A DNA stretch of 64,000 bases from Flavobacteriaceae bacterium (GCA_003443635.1 CP031964.1:3132321-3196320); one strand, 5' to 3'. Counted from the stretch's first letter, positions 53,593 through 63,196 are shown. The notes: generated from the letters alone by a model not told the origin. Made by a program: numbers and translations.

Positions 53593-54885
53593 TTATAAAG
53601 ATTTCATATCGTTATAAATCGAGAATTCTTCTTTTTGAATATGTTTTATAAAAACATTCGCAATCTTTTTAACTTCATTTGCGAATTCTCCAAATGTTCT
53701 TGCTCTAGCATTTATAGAGGCATCGATAACTAAATTGTAATTAGGAAAAAGCACTAAGAAATTCATTGATCCTTTACTCACACCTCCGTGATTTACCATC
53801 CATATTGTAGAACCATTTAAGAGGTGTTCATCATTAAGGTTTAGATACGAACGCCAGCCAACTGCATATTCTTGTTCATTAATTTCTCCTGAAATTAATT
53901 TTATAGGCATCCAGAACTCTTTTATAGTGCTCCTATTTATAAAAGTAGAGTCATTAAGATATGCATTCCCCATTTTTACCATATCGGTCGGAGTAGATAT
54001 AAAGCCACCACCAGCCCATTTATAACTTAAATTCACATCATGTTTGATACCTATGGTTCGATATTCACGATAATACCCATTATCAATATCATAGAATGTT
54101 GCAAAATGTTCTGTTTTGGGTTTTGTATGATCAGCGTAAGTATTTTGCATATTTAAAGGTTGAAAAACATATTGATTCATATATTCCAAGAAAGGTTGAT
54201 GCACTGCTTGCTCCAATACAACGCTAGCTAAATTCACATCAAAGGTTGAATATTTGAATGATGTCCCAGGTTCATATAACATTTTATAGCTATCAAACAC
54301 TTTTAACCCTTCGGAAGCTGAATTGAATTGATAACAATTGCATAAAGTATACTTAGCAGATTTCATCCCGAAATCTTCATAATTACCAATACCAGCAGTA
54401 TGACTTAATAATTGTCGCATCGTAAAATCCCATCGTTTTTTCGTCCAATTGCTAATGGTATCTCCAATAATAGCATCTAGGCTAATGAACCCTTTATCAA
54501 TTGCTCTTGCTACTCCGGTAGCAGTAACAGATTTAGAAGTACTCCCTATACGGTATTGGGTCTTTGGAGTTGCTGGAATTTTTAAATCTAGGTCTTGATA
54601 GCCTGTAGCTACAGACCAAATAACCTTTCCATTATGCCCTATTGCAATAGAAAATGATGGCACGTCCAAACGAGATGTAACTCCTTTTAATAATATTTTT
54701 GCTTCAGTTATAGAGGTTTTATATTCAGTTCTATTAATCTCCACAGTAATAGGGTCCAATTTTCTATCTGAAAAAGCGGTTAATGTGAAAAAATAATAGA
54801 TACTCCATAACAACCATAAAGAAAATAGGGTCCCAAAAATTCTTAGAAAGCGACGACTGGTTTTATTCAATTTAATCTTCTTCAT
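53593..54885 (-). CDS. Membrane-anchored serine hydrolase (beta-lactamase fold)
   Basis: 430 residues from ATG 54885 (MKKIKLNKTSRRFLRIFGTLFS); a longer frame starts 14 codons earlier. One N-terminal membrane helix anchors a periplasmic domain. Motifs: STSKSVTA (S-x-x-K), YSTFDVN in the Y-x-N position (the usual Asn replaced, Y-S-T), and NHGGVSKGS. The changed Y-x-N is unusual and may alter activity. Upstream partner of the lipoprotein hydrolase. Divergent from lytS, sharing a repeat-containing promoter region. Confidence 0.78.
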   Translation of the reverse strand: MKKIKLNKTSRRFLRIFGTLFSLWLLWSIYYFFTLTAFSDRKLDPITVEINRTEYKTSITEAKILLKGVTSRLDVPSFSIAIGHNGKVIWSVATGYQDLDLKIPATPKTQYRIGSTSKSVTATGVARAIDKGFISLDAIIGDTISNWTKKRWDFTMRQLLSHTAGIGNYEDFGMKSAKYTLCNCYQFNSASEGLKVFDSYKMLYEPGTSFKYSTFDVNLASVVLEQAVHQPFLEYMNQYVFQPLNMQNTYADHTKPKTEHFATFYDIDNGYYREYRTIGIKHDVNLSYKWAGGGFISTPTDMVKMGNAYLNDSTFINRSTIKEFWMPIKLISGEINEQEYAVGWRSYLNLNDEHLLNGSTIWMVNHGGVSKGSMNFLVLFPNYNLVIDASINARARTFGEFANEVKKIANVFIKHIQKEEFSIYNDMKSL

Positions 54886-54940
54886 CTTTAATACATTTTG
54901 ATGCAAAGCTGAAGAATATGAATACACCGTTTCTAATAAT

Positions 54941-55048
54941 TCGACGAAACCATTTTAGATAAAGACATATCTTTTTTTAAAGTAGATAAATCTATTTGGT
55001 CGACGATTAGACTAAATTTGTCAACATTGGATAAAATCTTGTCGATTA
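54941..55048. promoter_or_regulatory. TCGACGA repeats in the serine hydrolase/lytS divergent promoter region
   Basis: TCGACGA at 54941-54947 and 55000-55006, and a related TCGATTA at 55042-55048. On the plus strand a -7 box TAAATTTG sits at 55013-55020 with TTG at 54996-54998. The repeats are candidate binding sites for the downstream LytTR regulator, which would then control both directions. Confidence 0.4.
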
Positions 55049-55101
55049 ATTTTAGTTTTAGAGGGTGATTATGCTATTTTAGAATCAGGTTTAAATATAT
55101 T

Positions 55102-56157
55102 TTGAATAAAAACAAATGCTTTAGAAATCATTTTATATTCTGGGGAGTGTTAATTTCTAGCTTCACACTCATTCAGTTTTTTAAGGATGGTAATGACCAA
55201 TCATTTTATATTATATTATTTCAAAATATAAAACGTTTGCCTGCGATGATATTAACAGCATATGGGTTTAATGATATATTACTGCCTCGCTTTTATAATC
55301 GTAAGAAATATGTTCTGTTTGGGATTTTAACAACCTTATTATTTTATATAGGTAGTGTATTTGACCGTATTGTAAATGTTCATATTTATGAACCATTAAC
55401 CCGAGAAAAACCATTCCCTCAAGAAAGTATCATTCAAATTTTTAGTGATGTAGACTTTCTTTTTTATTCGTATTTGACTCCTTTATTAATATCTACATTT
55501 ATAATGACACTAAATCGGGTGATTGAAGAAAAACACCGTATAGAGAAACGAAATATCGAATTGGAAAGAGATCGACGTATATTAGAGTTGCAAATGCTCA
55601 AATCTCAAATCAATCCACATTTTTTATTCAATACACTTAATAATTTATATGCGTTAACATTACAGAAATCTGACAAAGCTCCGGAATCTATTGCCAGACT
55701 TTCCGATATGTTAGATTATATGTTATACCAATGTAATGATAGATTTGTACCATTACATAAAGAAGTTGAGTTATTGCAAAATTATATCGCTTTAGAACGT
55801 TTAAGATATGGAGAAGATATACAAATTGAGTTCAATAATAGTTGTAATGGATTCATACAAATAGCGCCTTTTATTCTTTTGTCTATTGTAGAAAATGCAT
55901 TTAAACACGGTGCAGGTAATACACTTCAAACGCCTAAAATTCAAATTGATATTTCACAAGATGGAGATATTTTATATTTTAAGGTAAAAAACACTAAAAG
56001 CGATTTGAAAATTAATGAGAAAAATAATGGCATAGGAATAATCAATATCAAACAGCAGTTGGATTTATTATATCAAGAGCATACATATCGCATTTTAGAG
56101 GAAAGTAACAATTATTCTGTAGATTTAACCATAAATACAACACTTATCAATGATTAG
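55102..56157 (+). CDS. LytS-type sensor histidine kinase
   Basis: 351 residues, TTG start (no in-frame ATG before an upstream stop; the next Met is at about residue 48). Four membrane helices in residues 8-140, a coiled-coil (RVIEEKHRIEKRNIELERDRR), the His_kinase domain with phospho-His in KSQINPHFLFNTLNNLYALTL, and an ATPase with SIVENAFKHGAG and NNGIGIINIKQQL. The stop overlaps the response-regulator start by 8 bases. Forms a two-component pair with the following gene. Confidence 0.9.
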   Translation: MNKNKCFRNHFIFWGVLISSFTLIQFFKDGNDQSFYIILFQNIKRLPAMILTAYGFNDILLPRFYNRKKYVLFGILTTLLFYIGSVFDRIVNVHIYEPLTREKPFPQESIIQIFSDVDFLFYSYLTPLLISTFIMTLNRVIEEKHRIEKRNIELERDRRILELQMLKSQINPHFLFNTLNNLYALTLQKSDKAPESIARLSDMLDYMLYQCNDRFVPLHKEVELLQNYIALERLRYGEDIQIEFNNSCNGFIQIAPFILLSIVENAFKHGAGNTLQTPKIQIDISQDGDILYFKVKNTKSDLKINEKNNGIGIINIKQQLDLLYQEHTYRILEESNNYSVDLTINTTLIND

Positions 56158-56848
56158 ATGTATTGTCGTTGACGATGAACCCTTAGCAAGATCATTAATA
56201 GAATCTCATATTAGTGAAGTCCTGTTTTTACAATACTTGGGATCTTTTAAGAATGCCATTTTAGCAGCAGGTTTTTTATCTAAAAATGAAGTCGATCTTA
56301 TCTTTTTAGATATACACATGCCTAAACTTACAGGGATTGATTTTCTGAAAACATTAGCAAATCCACCTAAAGTTATTTTTACTACAGCATATCGCGAATA
56401 TGCCATTGAAGGATTCGAATTACAAGTGTTAGATTATTTGCTAAAACCGATAACTTTTGATCGCTTTTTCAAAGCCGTAAATAAGTTAAATATTCCAAAT
56501 GAGATCACTACAACCTCAAATAAATCTGCTGATACTTATCCGAATCATATATTCATAAGCATCAATAAGAAGCAAATCAAGGTTATTCTTAAAGATATCT
56601 ATTATATTGAAAGTTTAAGAGATTATCTTAAAATTCATATCAAAGACAAAACCCATGTAGTTAAAGAAAAGATTAGTGACTTTATTGAAACTTTACCTAA
56701 TGATCAATTTTTGAGATTACACCGGTCTTATATTGTAAATATAGCCCACGTAACAGCATTCACACAACAAGATGTTGAAATAGATACAATTGAGATTCCT
56801 ATTGGTGGAAAATATAAAGAACATGTACTATCCATATTAAAAAGATAA
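56150..56848 (+). CDS. LytTR response regulator
   Basis: 232 residues. Receiver domain (VDDEPLARSLIESHI, phospho-acceptor Asp in LIFLDIHMPKLTGID, VIFTTAY, LDYLLKP), then a LytTR DNA-binding domain (about 130-230, IYYIESLRDYLKIHI, FLRLHRSYIVNIAHVTAF). Overlaps lytS. The likely local target is the divergent serine hydrolase operon and its own promoter. Confidence 0.92.
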   Translation: MIRCIVVDDEPLARSLIESHISEVLFLQYLGSFKNAILAAGFLSKNEVDLIFLDIHMPKLTGIDFLKTLANPPKVIFTTAYREYAIEGFELQVLDYLLKPITFDRFFKAVNKLNIPNEITTTSNKSADTYPNHIFISINKKQIKVILKDIYYIESLRDYLKIHIKDKTHVVKEKISDFIETLPNDQFLRLHRSYIVNIAHVTAFTQQDVEIDTIEIPIGGKYKEHVLSILKR

Positions 56849-57359
56849 AAACACTTAAGAATCACAAATTACATTATTCAAGATACTTTTAAGATATCTA
56901 TAATTATTTAAGAATATATAATGTATGCTTTAGTATAATTTAATATTTGTACATTAAATGAGTCTTTTTATAAGATTCAAAATTTGGTTCGAGAATAGGT
57001 CAATGTTCTGTACATAGCTTTCTTTGTTTATTGACATTGGAGGCTTTTTATGTTTAAATGTACGATTAATTACGGTAAATTTCTCTCTAGCTATTTTTTT
57101 ATTGAATTATAAGCTTGACCGGCTATGAGTAGTTGCATTTTTAAAGTTACATTTTTTCCGCTGTACTTAGTGATATTTATTTTTATATAAATAGTTGCCT
57201 AAGATGGAAAGCCTAGCATATCTCTCATTAATAATATAAGTAATGTTATCTTCTAGAAAGACACATTCTGTAAAACTATCAAAAGCAGTGAGAACACCTC
57301 TGTTATTACTATTAAACACTAAACCACAATTATTTTTATACGGTGTTACCACACGTTTT
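56849..57359. other. Gene-poor stretch between lytTR and RDD genes
   Basis: Contains a decayed coding fragment on the minus strand (56954-57106) and the boundary motif TAACACCGTATA (minus strand, about 57337-57348) just downstream of the RDD gene. A 61-codon frame at 57167-57352 starts at a GTG inside that motif and is not accepted as a gene. Confidence 0.45.
56954..57106 (-). pseudogene. C-terminal fragment of an unidentified protein
   Basis: An open frame of 50 codons with normal-looking composition (ending NIDLFSNQILNLIKRLI, with FTVINRTFKHKKPP before it) begins directly after an in-frame stop and lacks a start near its 5' end. It reads like the tail of a longer gene that has decayed. Family not recognised. 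Confidence 0.35.
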
Positions 57360-57848
57360 TTATTCCTTTTTTTTCAATTCAGATGTTTTCACAACAATTG
57401 TATTTCCCCAAATATCTCCTAATCGTTGATTTTTATCCGTTTTTTTTATTGTTATAATTCCGATTAGTCCAAAAAAGAGCAAATCGATTGGGTCAAGTAA
57501 ATGTCTTTTCAAAGATTGTTCGAAAGTCAATTTTTCATCTGTTCCGCTAAAAGTTGAGTTATCATTTGATCTACAGATTGATATAGGTTTTAGATCAACT
57601 AAAGAATTTCCAAGTGTTGCTCCGAACCATTGTTCAAGTCCGATTGTCATTATTCCCCAAAATAGAATTGGTCCTAATACAGGTAATCCATTTAAGTATA
57701 ATTCTCCTTCAGAATCTGGCTCTCCAAATGCAAGCAGAAAAATAAAGTAGAAAATACAGATGATTAAATAGTCAACAATTCCTGCCAAAATCCGTTTTCC
57801 AATATTAGGAACTGTTTTCAATTCAGTTGGTAAGTTTATTTCGTTCAT
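57360..57848 (-). CDS. RDD family membrane protein
   Basis: 162 residues. RDD signature at the first helix (IGKRILAGIVDYLIICIFYFIFLLAF), three membrane helices (about 21-42, 55-72, 128-142), and a C-terminal DIWGNTIVVKTSE. Small RDD proteins are presumed transport or envelope proteins without proven function. Stand-alone gene between decayed sequences, followed by a cassette-like motif. Confidence 0.82.
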   Translation of the reverse strand: MNEINLPTELKTVPNIGKRILAGIVDYLIICIFYFIFLLAFGEPDSEGELYLNGLPVLGPILFWGIMTIGLEQWFGATLGNSLVDLKPISICRSNDNSTFSGTDEKLTFEQSLKRHLLDPIDLLFFGLIGIITIKKTDKNQRLGDIWGNTIVVKTSELKKKE

Positions 57849-57892
57849 AGTTGTTTCTCAAATGTGCGGTAAAGGTTTATAAATTTCTTTTT

Positions 57893-58039
57893 TTACGGGG
57901 TGTACTTGTGCTCCTGTATGGACATCTCATTTATTTTTTGATTTAGCTCTCTGAGCTCATTGATTTTAATAATCAGTTCGGTCTTTAACTTAACTAGATT
58001 TTCATTTTCAAAAACACAGTCATCTTATAAATCAATCAT
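57893..58039 (-). pseudogene. Decayed small gene with in-frame stop
   Basis: Minus-strand frame from ATG 58039 reads MIDL, then TAA at 58027-58025, then continues open for 43 codons (DDCVFENENLVKLK, coiled-coil-like INELRELNQKINEM, ending IQEHKYTP). The frame is also open upstream of 58039. A single stop in otherwise protein-like sequence suggests a disrupted gene; family unknown. Confidence 0.4.
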
Positions 58040-58097
58040 TTCATTTGTTTTTCTTCTCACTTTCAAAATACATAAGGCAAAAAAATATTTATTGAGT

Positions 58098-59216
58098 TTA
58101 CCATCTACCAATTGAAAAAGTTTTCTTAGGCATTTTTGTAAAATCATTATTCATTATATTTTTCATTATTTGTTTTCCTGCTTCGTCAGCAGGCAAAAAT
58201 ACTTTCACAGGAATACCAAACACAGTTTGGTAAGTGATACGGTTAGATAGAATGATTATTGTGATTTGCTTTTCGGGATACATTGCTACATGAGAATTGC
58301 CTCCAGACCCCCCACCACTATGGGTGATTATTTTACCGTAATCTGTAGAACCTACTCCCCATCCATAGCGATTCTTGAATACTCTTTCTTTAATTTCTGA
58401 ACTGAAAAAATTGCCAGTAATAGTATTTGTCCATTTTAGCATATTGTCTGTTGTAGATAATATACCTCCATTACCTAAAGTACCTCCATATAAAATAGAA
58501 GCATTAAGAGAGGTATAATTAGTTTTGGTATTATTTAAATATCCAGTGTAATATAAGTTCTCTGATAGATAATTGTCGCCATAAAAACCTGATGAATTCA
58601 TACTTAGCTTTGAAAAGATATTGTCTCTCACATAAGAATGATAACTTTGATTGGTAATTTTCTCAATTATGAGTGCTAAGACAGCATAACCTGCATTAGA
58701 ATATTCATGTTTTTTCCCTGGTTGAGCCACAAGTTTACTACTTAATATTTTTTGTAATGCCTGTTCTTTGGTTAGAGCATCAAAGTCATCAGCAAAGTAA
58801 TCGGGAAGTCCTGATCTATGTTTCAGTAATTGATGAATAGTAATGGCTTGTTTGTCTGCGGGAACATTTTGAAAAAAATCGGTAATTTTTTGTTCTGTAT
58901 CTAGTACATTTTGCTCAACTAATTTCATTATCGCTGCTGCAGTAAATGGTTTGGTTATAGACCCAATGTCCAAAATGGTCTCGGATTTCATTGATAATTG
59001 TCTTTCATCCGATGCACTTCCGTAGCCCTTATTAATTAAAACGTTCCCTTTCCTAGAAATTAAAACAACTCCGTGAAAATTTTTCTCCTCGGTCAGATAG
59101 GTAAAGTATTTGTCCACTTTATCTTCAAGTGGTAAGTTCTCATCAAGTACAAAATGAGTTCCACAAGAAGTTAAAGTTAGCAGTAAAAGAGAATAAATGA
59201 TTGAATACAATTTCAT
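58098..59216 (-). CDS. Serine hydrolase lipoprotein (beta-lactamase/class C PBP fold)
   Basis: 372 residues. Lipobox (LLTLTSCGTHF). Catalytic motifs GSITKPFTA (S-x-x-K), EYSNAGYAV (Y-x-N) and THSGGGSGG (KTG position). GC content and codon use look similar to neighbours. Fourth member of this fold in the window and the third in the last 12 kb; not adjacent to the other two. Function probably peptidoglycan- or D-amino-acid-related, unproven. Confidence 0.8.
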   Translation of the reverse strand: MKLYSIIYSLLLLTLTSCGTHFVLDENLPLEDKVDKYFTYLTEEKNFHGVVLISRKGNVLINKGYGSASDERQLSMKSETILDIGSITKPFTAAAIMKLVEQNVLDTEQKITDFFQNVPADKQAITIHQLLKHRSGLPDYFADDFDALTKEQALQKILSSKLVAQPGKKHEYSNAGYAVLALIIEKITNQSYHSYVRDNIFSKLSMNSSGFYGDNYLSENLYYTGYLNNTKTNYTSLNASILYGGTLGNGGILSTTDNMLKWTNTITGNFFSSEIKERVFKNRYGWGVGSTDYGKIITHSGGGSGGNSHVAMYPEKQITIIILSNRITYQTVFGIPVKVFLPADEAGKQIMKNIMNNDFTKMPKKTFSIGRW

Positions 59217-59749
59217 GTTTTTTCTGTTTGTTTTTATGTTTTTTCTGCCTGTTAATTTTTCGTATTGTCAGTCATTATAAGTAGAGACGTAAAATTGTAT
59301 GAGATAGTTGCCTCAACCTTCAATAATTTGTTTTTCTAATTTGTGGCTAACGGCCTTGTATATGAAAAGTAGTGGATTTAGGCACTACTTTTTCAATTTA
59401 CGACTGGCCTTATTTTATTGTTTATCTTCTGATTAAGCACTTAAATCGTTATTTTTCCAGCCATTATAATTTGAAAATGTCACATAATCCCAACCTGTTT
59501 CATATTCCAATTCCTTATTGATTCTTTATTTCATAGACTTATTCTGCGATATATAATAACAGTTCAAAGTTCATATTTTTCGGCATTTCATTTGGCTTTT
59601 TAAAACGAACAGAAATATATACTCATGTAGCGAGGAACAGTTTTGATGTTATTAAAAACCTTTTAGACGCGTAAGAATTTTTGTATATTTGAGTGTATAT
59701 ATAATAGGGATATATACACCAGTAAACATATCCCTACGTTGTGCATAAT
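59217..59749. other. Intergenic accessory DNA with hairpins and boundary motifs
   Basis: No gene found. Boundary motif TAACGGCCTTGTATA at about 59348-59362, directly followed by a hairpin GAAAAGTAGTG/CACTACTTTTTC (59362-59391). A -7 box TATATTTG at 59684-59691. GTGTATATAT/ATATATACAC (59693-59702, 59710-59719) overlaps AGGGATAT/ATATCCCT (59706-59713, 59728-59735), giving alternative stems just upstream of the next gene. CGTTGTGCATAA at 59738-59749 marks the gene's left edge. Confidence 0.5.
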
Positions 59750-60385
59750 ATGAAAAAACCATTTTCGCCAATATTGATAATTCTGTTTTTACTGATTTTA
59801 AGTTCTTGCGGAACAAATTACTCAACGTCTGAATTGGAATCGAATTTTACGAATGACCAAATTTCTGACTTAACTAAAATTGTTGAGTTCTTTAAGGGAA
59901 ATGTTTGTGCTAATAAAAATGCTGATTTAAACTCTTGTTACAAACAAGTGAACCACGATTCCATGCAAGCAAACGGAACTGGAATTTGGACAAAAATGGA
60001 TTTTAATGATCAAACAAAACTTTACGAAAGAATATCTGAATCAACTTTCAACGAAATATGGATGTTTTGCGAATCAACATTTTATCCGAGTAAAATAAAA
60101 GCAAAAAGCCTTTGTGCTGTAGCTACTGGAAAATACCAAAAATATCTATCTGATTTAGGAAAAACTAATCCAAGAATTGCAAAATACGCTGAAAGAATCG
60201 AAGCTTCTGGAGATTTTAATGGTTTGGATTTACAATATCAAGAAATCCTTAATGATAACAACGCATTTGATTTAAATAACCCAAATATTCAGTTGATTTT
60301 AGCAATACATTATTTATCAATTAATGATCAAGTTACAAGGAATAAAGATTTGATTGAATTACCAAAAGAACCAAAATTTGAATAA
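59750..60385 (+). CDS. Lipoprotein, unknown function
   Basis: 211 residues from ATG 59750 (a GTG three codons earlier is possible). Lipobox LLILSSCGTNY. The mature part is helical with several cysteines (NVCANKNADLNSCYKQ, WMFCEST, KSLCAVATGKYQKYL), which may form disulfides outside the cytosol. No domain recognised. The gene stands alone, bracketed by CGTTGTG on the left and TATAACAACGTGTAT on the right, like a movable single-gene unit. Confidence 0.65.
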   Translation: MKKPFSPILIILFLLILSSCGTNYSTSELESNFTNDQISDLTKIVEFFKGNVCANKNADLNSCYKQVNHDSMQANGTGIWTKMDFNDQTKLYERISESTFNEIWMFCESTFYPSKIKAKSLCAVATGKYQKYLSDLGKTNPRIAKYAERIEASGDFNGLDLQYQEILNDNNAFDLNNPNIQLILAIHYLSINDQVTRNKDLIELPKEPKFE

Positions 60386-60812
60386 AATACTATGTATAAC
60401 AACGTGTATTGTTCACAATACAGCGTTAAACCAAATTGAATCTCCTACATTTTTATAACTATCACCTTTGCGGACTTACGCTTAGAACTGTACACAACTT
60501 CTGCAAAATGCAATTTGATTCTGTTTCTTGAACTCTCAAGACAATTAATTTGACAAAGCACGATTGCCATGCAATCTCTTTGATAACCAATAATTTGAGA
60601 CCCTTAACTTTACATTTAGTCATATTCTCAAATTATTGTTATTCAAATTTAGTATCTTTTCATTCGCAATACAGAATTGCGTGAAGCGCTGTGCTAGGCA
60701 CAATTAACAAATAAAATCAATATCTAAAGTTTTAATACAGCTTTATGTTACAAATCATCGATTTAAATTCAAAATCCAAATATTTTATAAACATAGATAG
60801 ATAGTTAAATAA
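60386..60812. other. Intergenic accessory DNA before the SulP gene
   Basis: Starts with a hairpin AACG-TGTATTG / CAATACA-(G)-CGTT (60401-60427) with a single bulged G, beside the boundary motif. A 53-codon minus-strand frame (60623 to 60462, MTKCKVKGLKLL..., ending SVSPQR) is open but unrecognised, and two other frames overlapping it are also partly open. GCAAT/ATTGC and TGTGC/GCACA palindromes lie at 60666-60680 and about 60690-60702. No accepted gene. Confidence 0.4.
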
Positions 60813-63041
60813 ATGGAAATTACACCAAAAAAAGGCTTTAAAGGTTTCATTGAAAATTGGCAAAGTGATTTAATTGCTGCGGTAAGTGTCGCCCTCATTG
60901 CTTTACCCCTTTCATTAGGTATTGCTTTGGCAGCCGGTGCACCCGCAATGTCAGGTATCCTTTCCGCAATTATTGGCGGTGTTGTAACAACTCTTTATCG
61001 AGGTGGTCACATATCGGTCAACGGACCTGCCAAAGGAGTTATTGCTGTCATACTTTTGGGTATTGTACTGATGGATGATGGTTCTGGGCAAGCATTTAAT
61101 TATGTATTGGCAGCAGTGGTTGTTTCGGGTGCACTTCAAGTATTATTGGGATTATTGAAATTGGGGCGATTAGCAGATATATTTCATTCTTCCGTGATTC
61201 ATGGTATTTTGGCAGCCATCGGAATTATCATCTTCGCAAAACAAATTCATGTTGCCTTAGGTACGCATTCAGATAGTCCGAGTATTATCCAAAACCTTAT
61301 CGATGCGGTTGTATACTTACCTCAAGCCAATCCTTTTGTGGTAATTATTGCTTTGGTTGGCTTACTTTTATTATTGTTTCATTCCAAAATCAGTTATAAG
61401 TTTTTTCATATTTTACCTGCACCAATGTGGGTTATTGCTCTTTCCATTCCATTTGTTTATGTTTTCAATTTCTTCGACCAACATACGCTTTCATTCTTTG
61501 GAAAGGCATACGAAGTAGGACCTAATCTACTGTTGGATATTCCCAATAATATTATGGATTCAATAATGCATCCTAATTTTAGTAAAATTAATACCATTGA
61601 ATTCTGGACAACCGTAGTATCCATTTTAATCATAACAAGTATTGAATCATTAGCCATTGCAAAAGCTGTTGACAAAATTGACCCTTATAAACGAAAAACG
61701 GATTTGAATAAGGATTTAACAGGTATTGGAGTGAGTACAATGGTAGCTGGCATGATTGGAGGTTTACCTATTATTGCTGTGATTATTAGAAGTACGGTCA
61801 ATATTCATAATGGTGCCAAGACAAAGTGGTCCAATATGTATCAAGGACTTATATTATTAATTTTTATTGTGGTTTTAAGTCCAATAATGAGGCAAGTACC
61901 GCTATGTGCATTTGCAATTTTACTAGTTTATACAGGGTTTAAATTAGCTTCGCCTGCCGTCTTTAAACAAATTTATAATCAAGGAATCGAGCAATTAATA
62001 TTCTTTGTTAGTACTATGGTTTTAACGCTTTACACTAATTTATTAATTGGATTACTTGGTGGATTATTATTGGCCATGTTTAGTCATATGCTACTGGCAA
62101 AGATGTCCATACCTCAATTTTTTAAAATGGTTTATCGATCGGGTTCAAATTTGGTTATAAAACCAGATGGCAGCTATGATATAAAAGTGAAAGGGATTGC
62201 AAATTTTTTAGGCATCTTAAAAATCGATAAAATGGTAGCTCAAATTCCTTCTGGAGCAGACGTGAATATTGATTTATCGGAAACAAGATTGGTAGGCATT
62301 ACTTATATGGATTATATAGTAGATTATCTAAAGATACAAAAGAATACAGGTGGTAATGTCATAATTAACGGACTGGATTCTCATGTTTCATCCTCTACCT
62401 ATAACAGAGCTTTAAAAATTGCTTTAAATAATCAAGTAGAAAAATTATCAGCAAGGCAAAATCGATTACAAAATTTAGCCAATGAAAAAGATTATCAATA
62501 CACGAGTCAAGTAGATTGGAATACTACCTATCTAAAGAAATTTCACTTTTTTGAAATTAGACCTATCGAACGCAAATCTAATTGTCTCAAAGGAATATTT
62601 AAAGATTTAAATGTGCCTTGGGAAATTGCTGACGTAACTTTTAGTGAAGGGGCAGCTTTTACGGCGGAAACCTTTAATACTACACTGATGGTTTTAAAAC
62701 TGCCTAAAAAAATACCCATTTTCACAATGGAAAAAGAAGGAGTATTTGACAAAATAATTGACCGTGTGAGAGCATATACAGGCTATAAAGATGTTGATTT
62801 TGAGATGTATCCCGATTTTTCCAGAAAATTTCTCCTTATGGGAAATAAGGAAGCAGAAATTAGATTATTTTTTACAGATGAAATCATTCGTTTTTTCGAA
62901 AGTCATCAGATTTATCATTTAGAAAGTAATGGTGAAGCACTAGTTATTTTTGATAAAATTAAATTGGCAAGGACAGATGAAACCATTGCGTTTATAGATT
63001 ATGGTAAAGAATTAGCTACGCTATTGGATTTAATAGATTAG
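60813..63041 (+). CDS. SulP-family anion transporter
   Basis: 742 residues. About 11-12 membrane helices in residues 15-430, with the SulP hallmarks NWQSDLIAAVSVALIALPLSLGIALAAG, HISVNGPAKGVIAVIL and ESLAIAKAVDKIDPYKRKTDLNKDLTGIG. A STAS-like domain covers about 440-560 (VNIDLSETRLVGITYMDYIVDYL). A further C-terminal region of about 180 residues (560-742) is unassigned. Substrates of the family include sulfate, bicarbonate and dicarboxylates; no carbonic anhydrase or sulfate gene is adjacent to narrow it. Monocistronic. Confidence 0.88.
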   Translation: MEITPKKGFKGFIENWQSDLIAAVSVALIALPLSLGIALAAGAPAMSGILSAIIGGVVTTLYRGGHISVNGPAKGVIAVILLGIVLMDDGSGQAFNYVLAAVVVSGALQVLLGLLKLGRLADIFHSSVIHGILAAIGIIIFAKQIHVALGTHSDSPSIIQNLIDAVVYLPQANPFVVIIALVGLLLLLFHSKISYKFFHILPAPMWVIALSIPFVYVFNFFDQHTLSFFGKAYEVGPNLLLDIPNNIMDSIMHPNFSKINTIEFWTTVVSILIITSIESLAIAKAVDKIDPYKRKTDLNKDLTGIGVSTMVAGMIGGLPIIAVIIRSTVNIHNGAKTKWSNMYQGLILLIFIVVLSPIMRQVPLCAFAILLVYTGFKLASPAVFKQIYNQGIEQLIFFVSTMVLTLYTNLLIGLLGGLLLAMFSHMLLAKMSIPQFFKMVYRSGSNLVIKPDGSYDIKVKGIANFLGILKIDKMVAQIPSGADVNIDLSETRLVGITYMDYIVDYLKIQKNTGGNVIINGLDSHVSSSTYNRALKIALNNQVEKLSARQNRLQNLANEKDYQYTSQVDWNTTYLKKFHFFEIRPIERKSNCLKGIFKDLNVPWEIADVTFSEGAAFTAETFNTTLMVLKLPKKIPIFTMEKEGVFDKIIDRVRAYTGYKDVDFEMYPDFSRKFLLMGNKEAEIRLFFTDEIIRFFESHQIYHLESNGEALVIFDKIKLARTDETIAFIDYGKELATLLDLID

Positions 63042-63196
63042 TAACAAAATAAAAAACAGCACCCAATAATGGCTATAAGTAATTGCTTCGCAACGAAATG
63101 ATAGTCTACCGTTGTGAACAATTAAAAATTAATAGATTGACAAGAATGTCATAAAAATGTCACAAACAAACCGTTATCAAAAAGATAAATTCATAA

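Noticed and set aside
57167-57352. 61-codon minus-strand frame after the RDD gene
   Set aside because: It starts at a GTG inside the boundary motif, has no recognisable composition bias, and lies in decayed DNA.
52477-59216. Antibiotic-resistance beta-lactamase reading of the serine hydrolases
   Set aside because: Only the general S-x-x-K/Y-x-N/HxG fold is present; class C resistance enzymes have KTG and different length, so resistance is not supported.
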